This document shows, piece by piece, positions 24,790 through 37,791 of a stretch of DNA of 64,000 bases (position 1 is the first letter of the stretch; each line of letters opens with the position of its first letter). This stretch comes from Sinomonas cyclohexanicum (GTDB lineage Bacteria > Actinomycetota > Actinomycetes > Actinomycetales > Micrococcaceae). Location: contig NZ_AP024525.1 in assembly GCF_020886775.1 (NCBI RefSeq), positions 3,782,001-3,846,000 on the forward strand, in the 5' to 3' direction. Below the pieces are notes generated by a model, which saw only the letters and a program-made list of their open reading frames with translations, made no database searches and was not told the origin of the DNA. The position numbers and the translations under genes were made by a program.

Positions 24790-25796
24790 CGCGGCAGCAG
24801 CTCGTCGAGGTTGACGGGCTTGGTCAGCGTGCCGTACTTCTGCGCGGCGTCGCCGAGCTTCTGCACGGCGGCCCTGTCGAAGGCGCTGCGGTACAGCGGG
24901 AGATTCATCTTGGCGCGCGTGGCGGCGTCGATCTTCGTGTACGTGCCGACGACGTCGCGGACCTCCTGCGGGTGCTGCTGGGCGTAGTCGAGCGACTTGT
25001 TCATGGCACGCGTGAACTTGGCCGTGAGCTCCGGCTTGTTCTTGATCGTGTCACCGCTCGTGAAGTAGCCGGCGATGTCGAGCTTCGGGTCGAACTCGAC
25101 GAAGTTGTTGCTCAGGACCCGGTCGCCCGCCTCGACGCCCGCGGTGCGGAACGGGTCGAGGATCCACGCGGCGTCGACCACGCCCTTGTCCAGGGCGGCC
25201 TGAGCGTCCGGGAACGCCACCTCGACGAACTGCACCTTCGAGGGGTCCCCGCCCGCCTTCTCCACGACGGTCTTGATGGTCGTGTCGCCGATGTTCGAGA
25301 GGTTGTTGACCGAGACCTTCTTGCCCTCGAGGTCCTTCGCCGTCTTGATCGGCGAGTCACCCGTGACCAGGACCGCGCCGAACTCCTTTGCGGGATCGCC
25401 GGTGGAGGACGCACCATCCGCCACGAAGCGCATGTCCAGGCCCTTGTCCTTGGCCACCATGACGGAGATGAGGTTCGAGAACGCGAAGTCGTAGCTGCCG
25501 GACTGGACGCCGGGGACGATTGCCGAGCCGCCCGTCGCGGTCTGGATGTCGAGGTCGAGGCCCTCCTCGGCGAAGAAGCCCTTGGACTTCCCCAGCCAGA
25601 TCGGCGCGGTGTCCACGATCGGAATGACGCCGACGGTGATCTTCTGGGTCTGGCCGCCAGCGGCCGCCGTGCCCGACGCTCCCGTGCTCGATCCGGCGGC
25701 GCCGGGTTGGGCGCTGCTCGGTGAGCCGGCACCACAGGCCGCAAGGGAGAGGAGGGTGAGCGCTGCGGCTGCCGCCGTCACGATGCGCTTGAACAT
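24786..25796 (-). CDS. Lipoprotein substrate-binding protein, NMT1/SsuA-like (second)
   Basis: A signal peptide ends in the lipobox LAAC (residues about 18-21), followed by a Ser/Gly/Ala-rich linker and a periplasmic-binding domain of the NMT1/SsuA type (VGVIPIVDTAPIWLGKSKGFFAEEGLDLD). The 336-residue protein is anchored outside the membrane and delivers ligand to the two permeases. It is a paralogue of the protein encoded just upstream, sharing CGAGSPS after the lipobox and many segments. The ligand class (sulfonate, nitrate, aromatic acid or thiamine precursor) cannot be decided. Confidence 0.87.
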   Translation of the reverse strand: MFKRIVTAAAAALTLLSLAACGAGSPSSAQPGAAGSSTGASGTAAAGGQTQKITVGVIPIVDTAPIWLGKSKGFFAEEGLDLDIQTATGGSAIVPGVQSGSYDFAFSNLISVMVAKDKGLDMRFVADGASSTGDPAKEFGAVLVTGDSPIKTAKDLEGKKVSVNNLSNIGDTTIKTVVEKAGGDPSKVQFVEVAFPDAQAALDKGVVDAAWILDPFRTAGVEAGDRVLSNNFVEFDPKLDIAGYFTSGDTIKNKPELTAKFTRAMNKSLDYAQQHPQEVRDVVGTYTKIDAATRAKMNLPLYRSAFDRAAVQKLGDAAQKYGTLTKPVNLDELLPR

Positions 25797-25841
25797 GGGT
25801 GTGCCTTTCAGGTGCCCGGGTGCGTGGGACTGTGCGTGCGA

Positions 25842-26825
25842 CTACTTGACGAGGAGCGAGTCGATCGAGGGCTGCTTCGTCACAAACTTGTACTTGAGCA
25901 TGAGGTTGCCCAGGTCCGTGAGCTGCTGCTCGCGGAGCTCAGCTGACATCTGCTCCATGTTGAGCTTCTGCGCGGCGGCCGCATCCATCTTGAGGAAGGT
26001 GCCAGCGGTCGCCTTGAAGCCCTGCTGGTCGTTCTGGACCGCGTCCAGCGTGGTCTGCATCGCCTTCTTGAACTTGGCAACCGTGTCCGGGTTGGACTTG
26101 GCGTAGTTGCCGGACGTGAACGAGACCATCGTGGGAAGTCCTGGAATCGCCACCTGGTACGGGTAGCCCAGGACCCGGTAGTTCGGGTCACTGGCCATCT
26201 TGGTCTCGAACGGCTCCGGCACCCACGCGGCGTCGATGTTGCCGCGGTCCAGCTGCGCCTGGGCGTCCGGGAACGCGACCTCGCTGAACTTGACCGCCTT
26301 CGGGTCGCCGCCGTCCTTCGCGACGGACTCCATGATCGTCAGGTCGCCCTGGGTGTTCACGGCGTTGACCGAGACGGTCTTGCCGGCCAGGTCCTTCCAC
26401 GACTGGATGGGCGAGTCCTTCTTGACGATGACGGCCTCGATGTCGGTGCCCGTGGCGATCGAGTTCGAGTAGCCGGTGACGACCTTCATGTCGAGGCCCT
26501 TGTCCGCCGCGACGAGGACGGACAGGGGGTTGCCGACCGCGAAGTCCATGCTGCCCGACGAGACGGCCGGGAGCATCGCCGCGCCGCCCTGCCCCGTCTG
26601 GAACTGGACGTCGAGGCCCTCCTTGGAGAAGTAGCCCTTGTCGATCCCGTACTGGACGGCGGCCGATGGGGCGATGCTGAGCACGCCCACGGTCACCTTG
26701 GTGAGCGAGCCGCCGCCGCTCTGCTGGCCGGCGCTGGCCCCCGAGGGCGAGCCGGCACCGCAGCCTGTCAGGGCCAGTGCCGCTACGGCCGCGCCCGCGA
26801 GTGCCTTGGAAAGGGTCTTGAACAT
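25842..26825 (-). CDS. Lipoprotein substrate-binding protein, NMT1/SsuA-like (first)
   Basis: The 327-residue protein begins MFKTLSKALAGAAVAALALTGC, a signal peptide with lipobox LTGC, and continues with VGVLSIAPSAAVQYGIDKGYFSKEGLDVQ, the start of an NMT1/SsuA-type binding domain. It is the first gene of the importer unit and is 45 bases ahead of its paralogue. A symmetrical operator-like sequence lies 80-110 bases upstream of its start. Confidence 0.87.
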   Translation of the reverse strand: MFKTLSKALAGAAVAALALTGCGAGSPSGASAGQQSGGGSLTKVTVGVLSIAPSAAVQYGIDKGYFSKEGLDVQFQTGQGGAAMLPAVSSGSMDFAVGNPLSVLVAADKGLDMKVVTGYSNSIATGTDIEAVIVKKDSPIQSWKDLAGKTVSVNAVNTQGDLTIMESVAKDGGDPKAVKFSEVAFPDAQAQLDRGNIDAAWVPEPFETKMASDPNYRVLGYPYQVAIPGLPTMVSFTSGNYAKSNPDTVAKFKKAMQTTLDAVQNDQQGFKATAGTFLKMDAAAAQKLNMEQMSAELREQQLTDLGNLMLKYKFVTKQPSIDSLLVK

Positions 26826-26904
26826 GACTTGTGCTCCCTCGCGCGGGGCGCCGAGTCACCGTCGACTCGGGTGTGATGCACCCCACGTTCAACAAGTACA
26901 ATAT

Positions 26905-26934
26905 CTTCAATCATTGAAGTAATCAACCATTGAA
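26905..26934. promoter_or_regulatory. Operator-like palindromes upstream of the importer operon
   Basis: CTTCAATCATTGAAG (26905-26919) is a perfect palindrome with a 3-base centre, and ATCAACCATTGAA (26922-26934) is a close second copy exactly 16 bases later. This spacing puts both sites on nearly the same face over 1.5 turns. The pattern resembles sites of MarR- or Lrp-like regulators; no such gene is in the neighbourhood. Confidence 0.6.
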
Positions 26935-26965
26935 TCTGAGCCTGTTCCTTGCTCTCGGGGCGAGT

Positions 26966-27772
26966 CTAGGCTGCGGTGTCGCGCCTCCTGAAACCCACGA
27001 CTGCGGCGCCGATCAGCACTGCGGCCGTCGCGAGGGCAATTCCCACGCTCGGCCAGTCGAGGCCGTTCTTGAGGGGGTCGTGGCCCACGTACTGGTAGAA
27101 CGGCGAGTACTTCCGGGCGGGCTCCAGCCAGTCGACGACGGGGGCCAGTCCGTTGACGAGGTACGCGGCCACGGCGAGGGCCGCAGGGACGCCCTTGCTC
27201 AGGCCTGCCTTCCCCGTCGCGGCCGAGAGGGCGAGGGCGAGGCTGCCGAACACCAGCCCCAGCAGCCCAAGGTGTGCCATCGCCGCCGCGATCTTGTCCC
27301 CGGGCAGCACGAGGTCCACCCACCTGCCCTCGAGGACCAGGGCGAAACCGGCGACGGCCGCGAGGAGCGCTGTCCCGAGCGCCATGGCACAGGCCTTCTC
27401 GAGGACCACCCGACCGCGGCCCACCGGCTGCGCGATGAGCAGCTCGAGCGTGTGGTGCTCCTCCTCTCCGGCGATCGCGCCGGCGCCCATGCCGATCGCG
27501 TACATGAGAATCACGATCGGCGCCATGAAGGAGAGAAGCTCGATCTGGATGTACCCCGTAGGGGTGGACATATCCGCGGCCTCGGTCGCGAAGAGGTTGC
27601 GAAACGCCTCCGGCATCTGCTCGAGCAGGTCGTTCATGGACGGCTGGCCCTTGATGCTCGGCCAGAAGGCGGCGTACATGCCCATGAGGACGGCAAGGCC
27701 CGCCCCCCACGCCACTAGGGAACGCCACTGATCACGAAGCGTCTTGAGCAACACGCTGGACAGCATCTGCAT
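26966..27772 (-). CDS. ABC-2 type exporter permease
   Basis: The 268-residue protein has six membrane segments, with the NatB/ABC-2 pattern ILMYAIGMGAGAIAGEEEHHTLELLIAQPVGR, where the acidic and Gly-rich stretch faces the ATPase. It overlaps the ATPase gene 27732-28682 by 41 bases and forms an export pair with it. The exported compound is unknown. Confidence 0.82.
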   Translation of the reverse strand: MQMLSSVLLKTLRDQWRSLVAWGAGLAVLMGMYAAFWPSIKGQPSMNDLLEQMPEAFRNLFATEAADMSTPTGYIQIELLSFMAPIVILMYAIGMGAGAIAGEEEHHTLELLIAQPVGRGRVVLEKACAMALGTALLAAVAGFALVLEGRWVDLVLPGDKIAAAMAHLGLLGLVFGSLALALSAATGKAGLSKGVPAALAVAAYLVNGLAPVVDWLEPARKYSPFYQYVGHDPLKNGLDWPSVGIALATAAVLIGAAVVGFRRRDTAA

Positions 27773-28682
27773 CGCCTCCGTAGTACGTCAGGAACATCTC
27801 GTCGAGCTCGGCTTCGGCGCACTCGAAGTCGATGACCGTGTGGGCGCACACCCGCTTGAGCAGATCGTCGAGGGCCGACTGCGGCGCGCTGCAGGTCAAG
27901 GACTGCCCGTCCACGGCGAGGTCCCGGACGCCGGCCACACTGGCGAAGTCTCCCGCGCGGACCTCCTCGGCGAAGGATGCCCGCACGTGGTGCAGCGACT
28001 TTCCGCTCAGGTCCGCGAGCCGCTCCACCGCGACGAGGCGCCCTTCCCGCACGACGCCGATCCTGTCGGCCACGCGTTGTACCTCGCCGAGGATGTGGGA
28101 GGACAGCAAAACGCTTCCGCCATCCTCAGTGTGCTCACGCAGGAGGGCGTGGAACTCGCGCTGGACGAGTGGGTCGAGCCCGCTGGTCGGCTCGTCCAGC
28201 ACCAGGAGCCGCGGGCCTGACATCACCGCCAGGACGACGGCCAGCTTCTGCCGATTGCCGCGCGAGAGGGTGCGGCTGCGCCGCGAGAGGTCGAGTCCGA
28301 GCCGGTCGGCCACAGCCTGCGCCCTGACCCGGTCGTCGCGCCCCCGCAGGTGGCCGAGGTAGTCGACATGCTCGCGCCCCGTGAGGCGCGGATAGAGCGA
28401 GGGCTCTCCCGGGACGTATCCGACCAGCCGATGGACGGCCTCTGCGTCGCTCCAGGTATCGAGACCGAACACACTGGCCCGGCCCGCCGTGGGGCGGATC
28501 ATGCCCATGAGGAGGCGGATCGTGGTCGTCTTGCCCGCCCCGTTGGGGCCGAGATATCCAAAGACCTCGCCCGGCTCGAGGCTGAAGCTCACCGAGTCGA
28601 GGGCCACCGTGCGGCGGAACCGCTTGGTGAGGGCTTCGAGGACCACGGGATGCTCGGAGCGGGCCGCGCCTGAGTCTGCCAT
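27732..28682 (-). CDS. ABC-2 type exporter ATPase
   Basis: The 316-residue protein has Walker A GPNGAGKT near residue 42, signature LSRGNRQK, Walker B LLVLDEP and a C-terminal extension of about 80 residues, as in CcmA/DrrA-type drug or polymer exporters. The start is ATG 28682. It is the first gene of the pair with the permease 26966-27772 and lies just beyond the 5S rRNA terminator. Confidence 0.87.
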   Translation of the reverse strand: MADSGAARSEHPVVLEALTKRFRRTVALDSVSFSLEPGEVFGYLGPNGAGKTTTIRLLMGMIRPTAGRASVFGLDTWSDAEAVHRLVGYVPGEPSLYPRLTGREHVDYLGHLRGRDDRVRAQAVADRLGLDLSRRSRTLSRGNRQKLAVVLAVMSGPRLLVLDEPTSGLDPLVQREFHALLREHTEDGGSVLLSSHILGEVQRVADRIGVVREGRLVAVERLADLSGKSLHHVRASFAEEVRAGDFASVAGVRDLAVDGQSLTCSAPQSALDDLLKRVCAHTVIDFECAEAELDEMFLTYYGGDADAVQRVAQDAS

Positions 28683-28746
28683 GCGGCCAGTATCTTGCCG
28701 CCCGCCACGCCGGTCCTAGGGTCGAACGGCTGTGGTTGTTAAATGT

Positions 28747-28778
28747 CAGGACCCCCGGCCGTGTGGTCGGGGGTCCTG
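28747..28778 (-). terminator. rRNA operon terminator
   Basis: CAGGACCCCCGGCC (28747-28760) pairs with GGTCGGGGGTCCTG (28765-28778) with one irregular pair and a 4-base loop. It is nine bases beyond the 5S rRNA 3' end. Confidence 0.8.
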
Positions 28779-28786
28779 GAATGGTT

Positions 28787-28905
28787 GTCCGGCGGTGTCC
28801 TACTCTCCCACACCCTGGCGGGTGCAGTACCATCGGCGCTGTGGGTCTTAGCTTCCGGGTTCGGGATGGGTCCGGGCGTTTCCCCCACGCTGTGGCCGCC
28901 GTAAC
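28787..28905 (-). rRNA. rrf: 5S ribosomal RNA
   Basis: Read on the minus strand it begins GTTACGGCGGCCACAGCG and contains CCCGAACCCGGAAGCTAAG and GATGGTACTGCACCC, the standard actinobacterial 5S sequence, with ends that pair over 9-10 bases. The ends are estimated to within a few bases. The 186-base spacer to the 23S gene has no tRNA. Confidence 0.93.
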
Positions 28906-29091
28906 CCTTTGTCCCGTCCCCCGGGTGGGGGTGGGAAGCTGTGGTCACGGTTGTCGTCCGTGGATCTGTGTTCGGTTGTGGCTGCGGTGCCCGTGCCGCC
29001 CCGTGTGGTTGGGGCGGGGTTTGTTGTCTGGGGACCGTATGGTGGACGCGTAGCATTGTTGGTTCTTGCCACCACCGGGTGGGTGGTGTGT

Positions 29092-34245
<5,154 letters not shown>

Positions 34246-34390
34246 AACACGCCAACCAGAAACCCCAGGAAAATGAGGCCACCAGCCAGCAGAAAATGAT
34301 CCGGCATCAAACACCCAGCCACGCACACAGGGGCGCACGCAACCAGGCAACTGATAACCAAAAAAATGGCATCAACAAAACTTGGCACAC

Positions 34391-34410
34391 TATTGAGTTC
34401 TCAAACAACA
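34391..34410 (-). promoter_or_regulatory. BoxA-like antitermination site in the 16S leader
   Basis: The minus strand reads TGTTGTTTGAGAACTCAATA between the promoters and the 16S 5' end, the usual position of the actinobacterial rrn BoxA. Confidence 0.75.
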
Positions 34411-34469
34411 AACAACTTCCGGTAAGCTATTGGCTTTGGGGCCTTAGTCCGTCCCGGAGCAACTTCTCT

Positions 34470-34498
34470 AATCTACCAGAGTCTCTCTCCCGGTGCAA
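34470..34498 (-). promoter_or_regulatory. rRNA operon promoter P2
   Basis: On the minus strand TTGCAC and TAGATT are separated by exactly 17 bases, giving a good sigma-70-type promoter about 225 bases before the 16S 5' end. Confidence 0.7.
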
Positions 34499-34643
34499 AC
34501 TCCGTGTCTGGAGTCCGCGGTGCTCGAGATTCCCCGCCCCGCCGGTTCGGGACGCGTGTCAGCGTGTCCGTTTCCGGTTGTTTAGAAGGGGTTTGGCCGC
34601 CGTTCCGTCCGCGTTTCCGCGGCCGCTCCCGGCGACTCAGAAG

Positions 34644-34672
34644 ACATTACAGGGATTCGGGGGCGTCAGCAA
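34644..34672 (-). promoter_or_regulatory. rRNA operon promoter P1
   Basis: On the minus strand TTGCTG and TAATGT are separated by 17 bases, about 400 bases before the 16S 5' end. Two tandem promoters are usual for rRNA operons. Confidence 0.6.
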
Positions 34673-34679
34673 ATCGAGC

Positions 34680-35060
34680 GTGACGCCCGGGCGTGTCGAG
34701 TGCGCGCACCCGACCGTGGCCGAGGCAGAACCAGCGGGCGAGCCTGCCCAGGAGCTCCTCCGAACGCGGCGCCGCGGAACGGTCATCGGCGATCCGGTCC
34801 GGGTACTGCTGGAACGCGACCCCCACACGAAGGAGATGCCGTTGTCCAGACGGTGTCCCCTGCGAACAGCACCTCGCCGGCCGAATGGGCGGGATAGCCG
34901 CGGTGCGGCCCGGGGCGGCCCGGCGCGGACGCCGGGATTCCTCGTCCGTGCCACGGACCGGTTCCACCGCGCCGGGCCGGGCGCCAGAGGAGGGCGGCGA
35001 CGTCGTGCGCTTCGGCTCACTCGCCCAGCCCCGGCACGCGGTGGACCGCCGGATACGCCG
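34680..35060 (-). pseudogene. Possible decayed metallo-beta-lactamase-fold gene
   Basis: Between the rRNA promoters and rpsN there is no intact gene. On the minus strand, pieces in different frames read AHSAGEVLFAGDTV, DNGISFVWG, QYPDRIADDRSAAPRSEELLGRL and WFCLGHGRVRALDTPG. In this order they recall the GD and GHG metal-site segments of metallo-beta-lactamase-fold hydrolases. At least two frameshifts would be needed. The 5' part, if it ever existed, cannot be traced. Confidence 0.35.
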
Positions 35061-35107
35061 AAGGGCGGCACCCCAGCGGGGTGCCGCCCTTCGGACGGGT
35101 CTGGTGC

Positions 35108-35413
35108 CTACCAGGACGACTTGGTGACGCCCGGGAGCTCGCCCTTGTGCGCCATGTCGCGGAAGCGCACGCGGGAGATGCCGAACTTCTGGAACGTGCC
35201 GCGGGGGCGGCCGTCGATCTGGTCGCGGTTGCGCAGGCGGACCGGCGAAGCGTTGCGGGGCAGCTTCTGCAGGCCGAGACGTGCGGCCTCGCGGGCCTCG
35301 TCCGTCGCGTTCTCGTCGACAAGGGTCTTCTTGAGCTCGGCACGCTTCGCGGCGTAGCGCTCGACGATGACCTTGCGCTGCTCGTTGCGGGCAATCTTGG
35401 ACTTCTTGGCCAT
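35108..35413 (-). CDS. rpsN: 30S ribosomal protein S14 (zinc-independent type)
   Basis: The 101-residue protein starts [21 protein letters not shown] and ends [19 protein letters not shown], the long form of S14. It lacks the CxxC pairs of the zinc-binding short form. It is the third gene of a unit rpmB-rpmG-rpsN, and its start lies three bases after the rpmG stop. Confidence 0.96.
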   Translation of the reverse strand: MAKKSKIARNEQRKVIVERYAAKRAELKKTLVDENATDEAREAARLGLQKLPRNASPVRLRNRDQIDGRPRGTFQKFGISRVRFRDMAHKGELPGVTKSSW

Positions 35414-35416
35414 GTC

Positions 35417-35587
35417 TTAGCGCTCCTCTCGGAAGTCGACGTGCTTGCGGACCACCGGATCGTACTTCTTCATCACGAGACGATCGGGGTCGTTGCGGCG
35501 GTTCTTGCGGGTCACATAGGTGTAGCCCGTGCCTGCCGTGGACTTGAGCTTGATGATCGGACGTGCGTCCTTGTCCTTCTTGGCCAT
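35417..35587 (-). CDS. rpmG: 50S ribosomal protein L33 (zinc-independent type)
   Basis: The 56-residue protein starts [20 protein letters not shown] and ends KHVDFREER. No Cys is present, so it is the C-minus form that does not bind zinc. The start ATG shares one base with the rpmB stop codon (TGATG), so translation is coupled. Confidence 0.95.
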   Translation of the reverse strand: MAKKDKDARPIIKLKSTAGTGYTYVTRKNRRNDPDRLVMKKYDPVVRKHVDFREER

Positions 35588-35823
35588 CAGAGCTTCACAC
35601 CCTTCGCAAGCAGCTCGGCGACGACCGAGTCGATGCCGCGCACGTCAATGGTCCGGATGCCACGGGCCGACAGCGTCAGGGTGACGTTGCGGCGCAGGGA
35701 CGGGACCCAGTAGCGCTTCTTCTGGATGTTCGGATCGAACCGACGCTTGGTGCGGCGGTGCGAGTGGGAAATGCTGTGACCGAACGAGGGCGATGCCCCG
35801 GTCACCTGGCAATGGGCTGCCAT
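35587..35823 (-). CDS. rpmB: 50S ribosomal protein L28
   Basis: The 78-residue protein begins [20 protein letters not shown] and contains [20 protein letters not shown], standard for L28; only one Cys is present, so no zinc ribbon forms. GGAGG lies seven bases before the ATG. It is first in the rpmB-rpmG-rpsN unit and has a leader of about 195 bases with a terminator-like hairpin. Confidence 0.96.
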   Translation of the reverse strand: MAAHCQVTGASPSFGHSISHSHRRTKRRFDPNIQKKRYWVPSLRRNVTLTLSARGIRTIDVRGIDSVVAELLAKGVKL

Positions 35824-35859
35824 GTTCGCTCCTCCAAGGTGTAGTCAAACAGTTGCAGT

Positions 35860-35890
35860 AAAAATGGCGGTCCGCATAGGCGTCCCGCCA
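35860..35890 (-). terminator. Terminator-like hairpin (possible attenuator) in the rpmB leader
   Basis: On the minus strand TGGCGG pairs with CCGCCA, and inside it CGC pairs with GCG around the loop CTAT; two GA/GA mismatches separate the two helices. Five T residues follow directly (35864-35860). It lies 37 bases before the rpmB start and after the only clear promoter, so every transcript must pass it. Confidence 0.55.
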
Positions 35891-36026
35891 CCTCGATGCA
35901 CCGTTCGTTCTGCAGCTTTCCGGAGGGTGAACCAGGCGGGGTGAGAACCAGCCGAAGTTTCCTCGCCGCGGTAAGACGGTGACTTCAGTGCCGAGAAGTG
36001 GACTCCACTACATACGACAGCCTTAA

Positions 36027-36055
36027 ATACTAGGCGCCGCGCCCGGCGCCCGCAA
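36027..36055 (-). promoter_or_regulatory. Promoter of rpmB-rpmG-rpsN
   Basis: On the minus strand TTGCGG and TAGTAT are separated by 17 bases. The predicted transcript start near 36020 gives a leader of about 195 bases before rpmB; the stretch 35824-36056 has no other gene. Confidence 0.65.
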
Positions 36056-36056
36056 A

Positions 36057-37037
36057 TCAGCGCCCGAGCGCCGACCGGGCCTGGGCGATGGCCTTGCCCG
36101 GGATCCGCGACCATGTACCCCGCGCCTGCCGCTCCTCCTCGAGGAGCGCGCGCAGCGCGCGCACCTCCGCCAGGAGATCGGCTTGCCCACGCTCGAGCTG
36201 GTCGATCCGCGCGTGGAAGCGCCCCACCTCTGCCGCCATGAGCTCGCGCTGGTAGACGAGCGGGCCGAGTCCGTACGACGCCGCGTGCTCGCGGACGAGC
36301 CTGTCGCGCACCTTGAGCGAGTACACATGGTGGTCGGTGTCGCCGGCGATGACGCTGTTGGCCTCGTCGCCCTGCGCCTCCCGGCGCTGGTTCCAGAACG
36401 CGAGAGGAGTCCCCTTGACGTAGCCGATCCGGTGGCGGACGAGGAAGCGCAGGTGGAACTCCCAGTCCCCCACGACTGCGAGCGACTCGTCGAAGCCTCC
36501 CAGCTCGTCATACACGGACCGGCGGAACAGGAACGAGATCGGCACGAAGCGGTTGTAGTGGAGCTGGTCGATGAGCGTAATGGCGTGCAGCTGCGGCTCG
36601 AAGATGACCCGCTCCTCCACTTCGCGGCCGCGCTCGGTGAGACGCTCGAACACGATCTCCGTCTCGACCGTGACTCCGCCGTCGTCGGGATGGGAATCGA
36701 GGTGGGCCACGGTCGTGGCAAGGAACTCGGGCGCCCATTCGTCGTCGTCATCGTGGATCACGATGAACTCGCTCTCAGCCATGGCGCAGCCCCGGTTCGA
36801 GGCGGCCTCCATGCCGAGGCTCTCGGGGTGGTGCACGACAGCGACCCGTCCGGCCAGCGGCTCGGCGAATTCTGCGAGGACCTGGTCGACCTCGGCGGCA
36901 TCACCGCCGTCGTTGACCACCACGAGGGCCCAGTCGGCGTAGGTCTGGGCCAGGATGTCGGCGACCGCACGCCTCAGGAAGCGGCTGCGGTTCTTGGTGC
37001 GGGTCACGATGGCGACGCGCGCGGAAGGACGGCTCAC
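36057..37037 (-). CDS. Glycosyltransferase family 2
   Basis: The 326-residue protein starts MSRPSARVAIVTRTKNRSRF and has the GT-A pattern: VVVNDGG, FIVIHDDDDEWAPEF as the DxD metal-binding region and GGFDESLAVVGDWEFHLRFL further on. A coiled-coil-like helix fills residues about 270-310. GT2 enzymes transfer sugars from nucleotide donors to cell-surface glycans; donor and acceptor are unknown. GTG 37037 is preferred; TTG 37076 in frame would add 13 residues. Confidence 0.85.
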   Translation of the reverse strand: MSRPSARVAIVTRTKNRSRFLRRAVADILAQTYADWALVVVNDGGDAAEVDQVLAEFAEPLAGRVAVVHHPESLGMEAASNRGCAMAESEFIVIHDDDDEWAPEFLATTVAHLDSHPDDGGVTVETEIVFERLTERGREVEERVIFEPQLHAITLIDQLHYNRFVPISFLFRRSVYDELGGFDESLAVVGDWEFHLRFLVRHRIGYVKGTPLAFWNQRREAQGDEANSVIAGDTDHHVYSLKVRDRLVREHAASYGLGPLVYQRELMAAEVGRFHARIDQLERGQADLLAEVRALRALLEEERQARGTWSRIPGKAIAQARSALGR

Positions 37038-37236
37038 GGGGCTCGTTTCGGTGCTGTGGAATCGGCGGGCGGACAAGCTGAGGCCATGCTACGACATGGC
37101 GGTGGCCCCGGCGCGTCGCGTCGGGGCTTCCTCCTGCCGCCGCAGGTCGCGGCAAGAATGAGCGCAGACGCAGGCGCCCTGTGCTGCGCTGCCCTGTTTT
37201 CTGTTTGCTGTGCCGTTCCGTGGACGAGGGGGACCC

Positions 37237-37791
37237 GTGATCGACCGCCGACCTTCAACCTGCCATCCTGCCGGCGCCGCCCTCGCGAGGGTGACCGCCG
37301 GCCTCGCCGCCGTCGTCGTGGGGCTCGCCGTCGCGGGCTGCACGGCCGGACCGGGGTCGCCTCCCGCAAGCGCTGGAGGCACGACGCCGGCCGGATCGCC
37401 GAGCGCGTCCGGCGCGCCGACAGCCTCGGGACCCTCGAGCGCGGTCCCGACCCCCTCGGACCCGCTCGGCGTGCCGTCCAGGGCGCAGAGCATGATGGCG
37501 CAGGACGCCCTCACGTCCTCGACGTGCGAGGCGGACGCGGCGGGGATCTGGTCCTTCACGGGCACGCTCCACAACGCGACGGACACGGGGCGCACGTACA
37601 CCGTGGCGATCGTCGTCATGAACGGGCCGAATGTCACAGGGCACTCGATGCAGACCGTGACCGTCCCGCCAGGCGGGACCGCCCTGGTGCACGCCACGGA
37701 CATCGCCGTCTCCTCCGGCTCCGACGCGGGCGGGGCGTCCGCCACTGCGGCGCGGTGCGACGTCGTGGTCTCCCAGGAGGTGGCGAAGTGA
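37237..37791 (+). CDS. Lipoprotein of unknown function
   Basis: The 184-residue protein has a signal peptide with the lipobox VAGC, a Ser/Pro/Thr-rich linker of about 45 residues and a beta-rich domain (IWSFTGTLHNATDTGRTYTVAIVV) resembling FxLYD or immunoglobulin-like folds. GTG 37237 follows a GAGGGGGA ribosome site. Its stop overlaps the start of the LGFP-repeat protein gene, so the two are made together and may act together at the cell wall. Confidence 0.7.
   Translation: MIDRRPSTCHPAGAALARVTAGLAAVVVGLAVAGCTAGPGSPPASAGGTTPAGSPSASGAPTASGPSSAVPTPSDPLGVPSRAQSMMAQDALTSSTCEADAAGIWSFTGTLHNATDTGRTYTVAIVVMNGPNVTGHSMQTVTVPPGGTALVHATDIAVSSGSDAGGASATAARCDVVVSQEVAK

Noticed and set aside
35824-36056. 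Zur (zinc) box upstream of the zinc-free ribosomal protein genes
   Set aside because: I looked for the TGAAAATCATTTTCA-type palindrome and found none; in this group these genes are normally the main copies.
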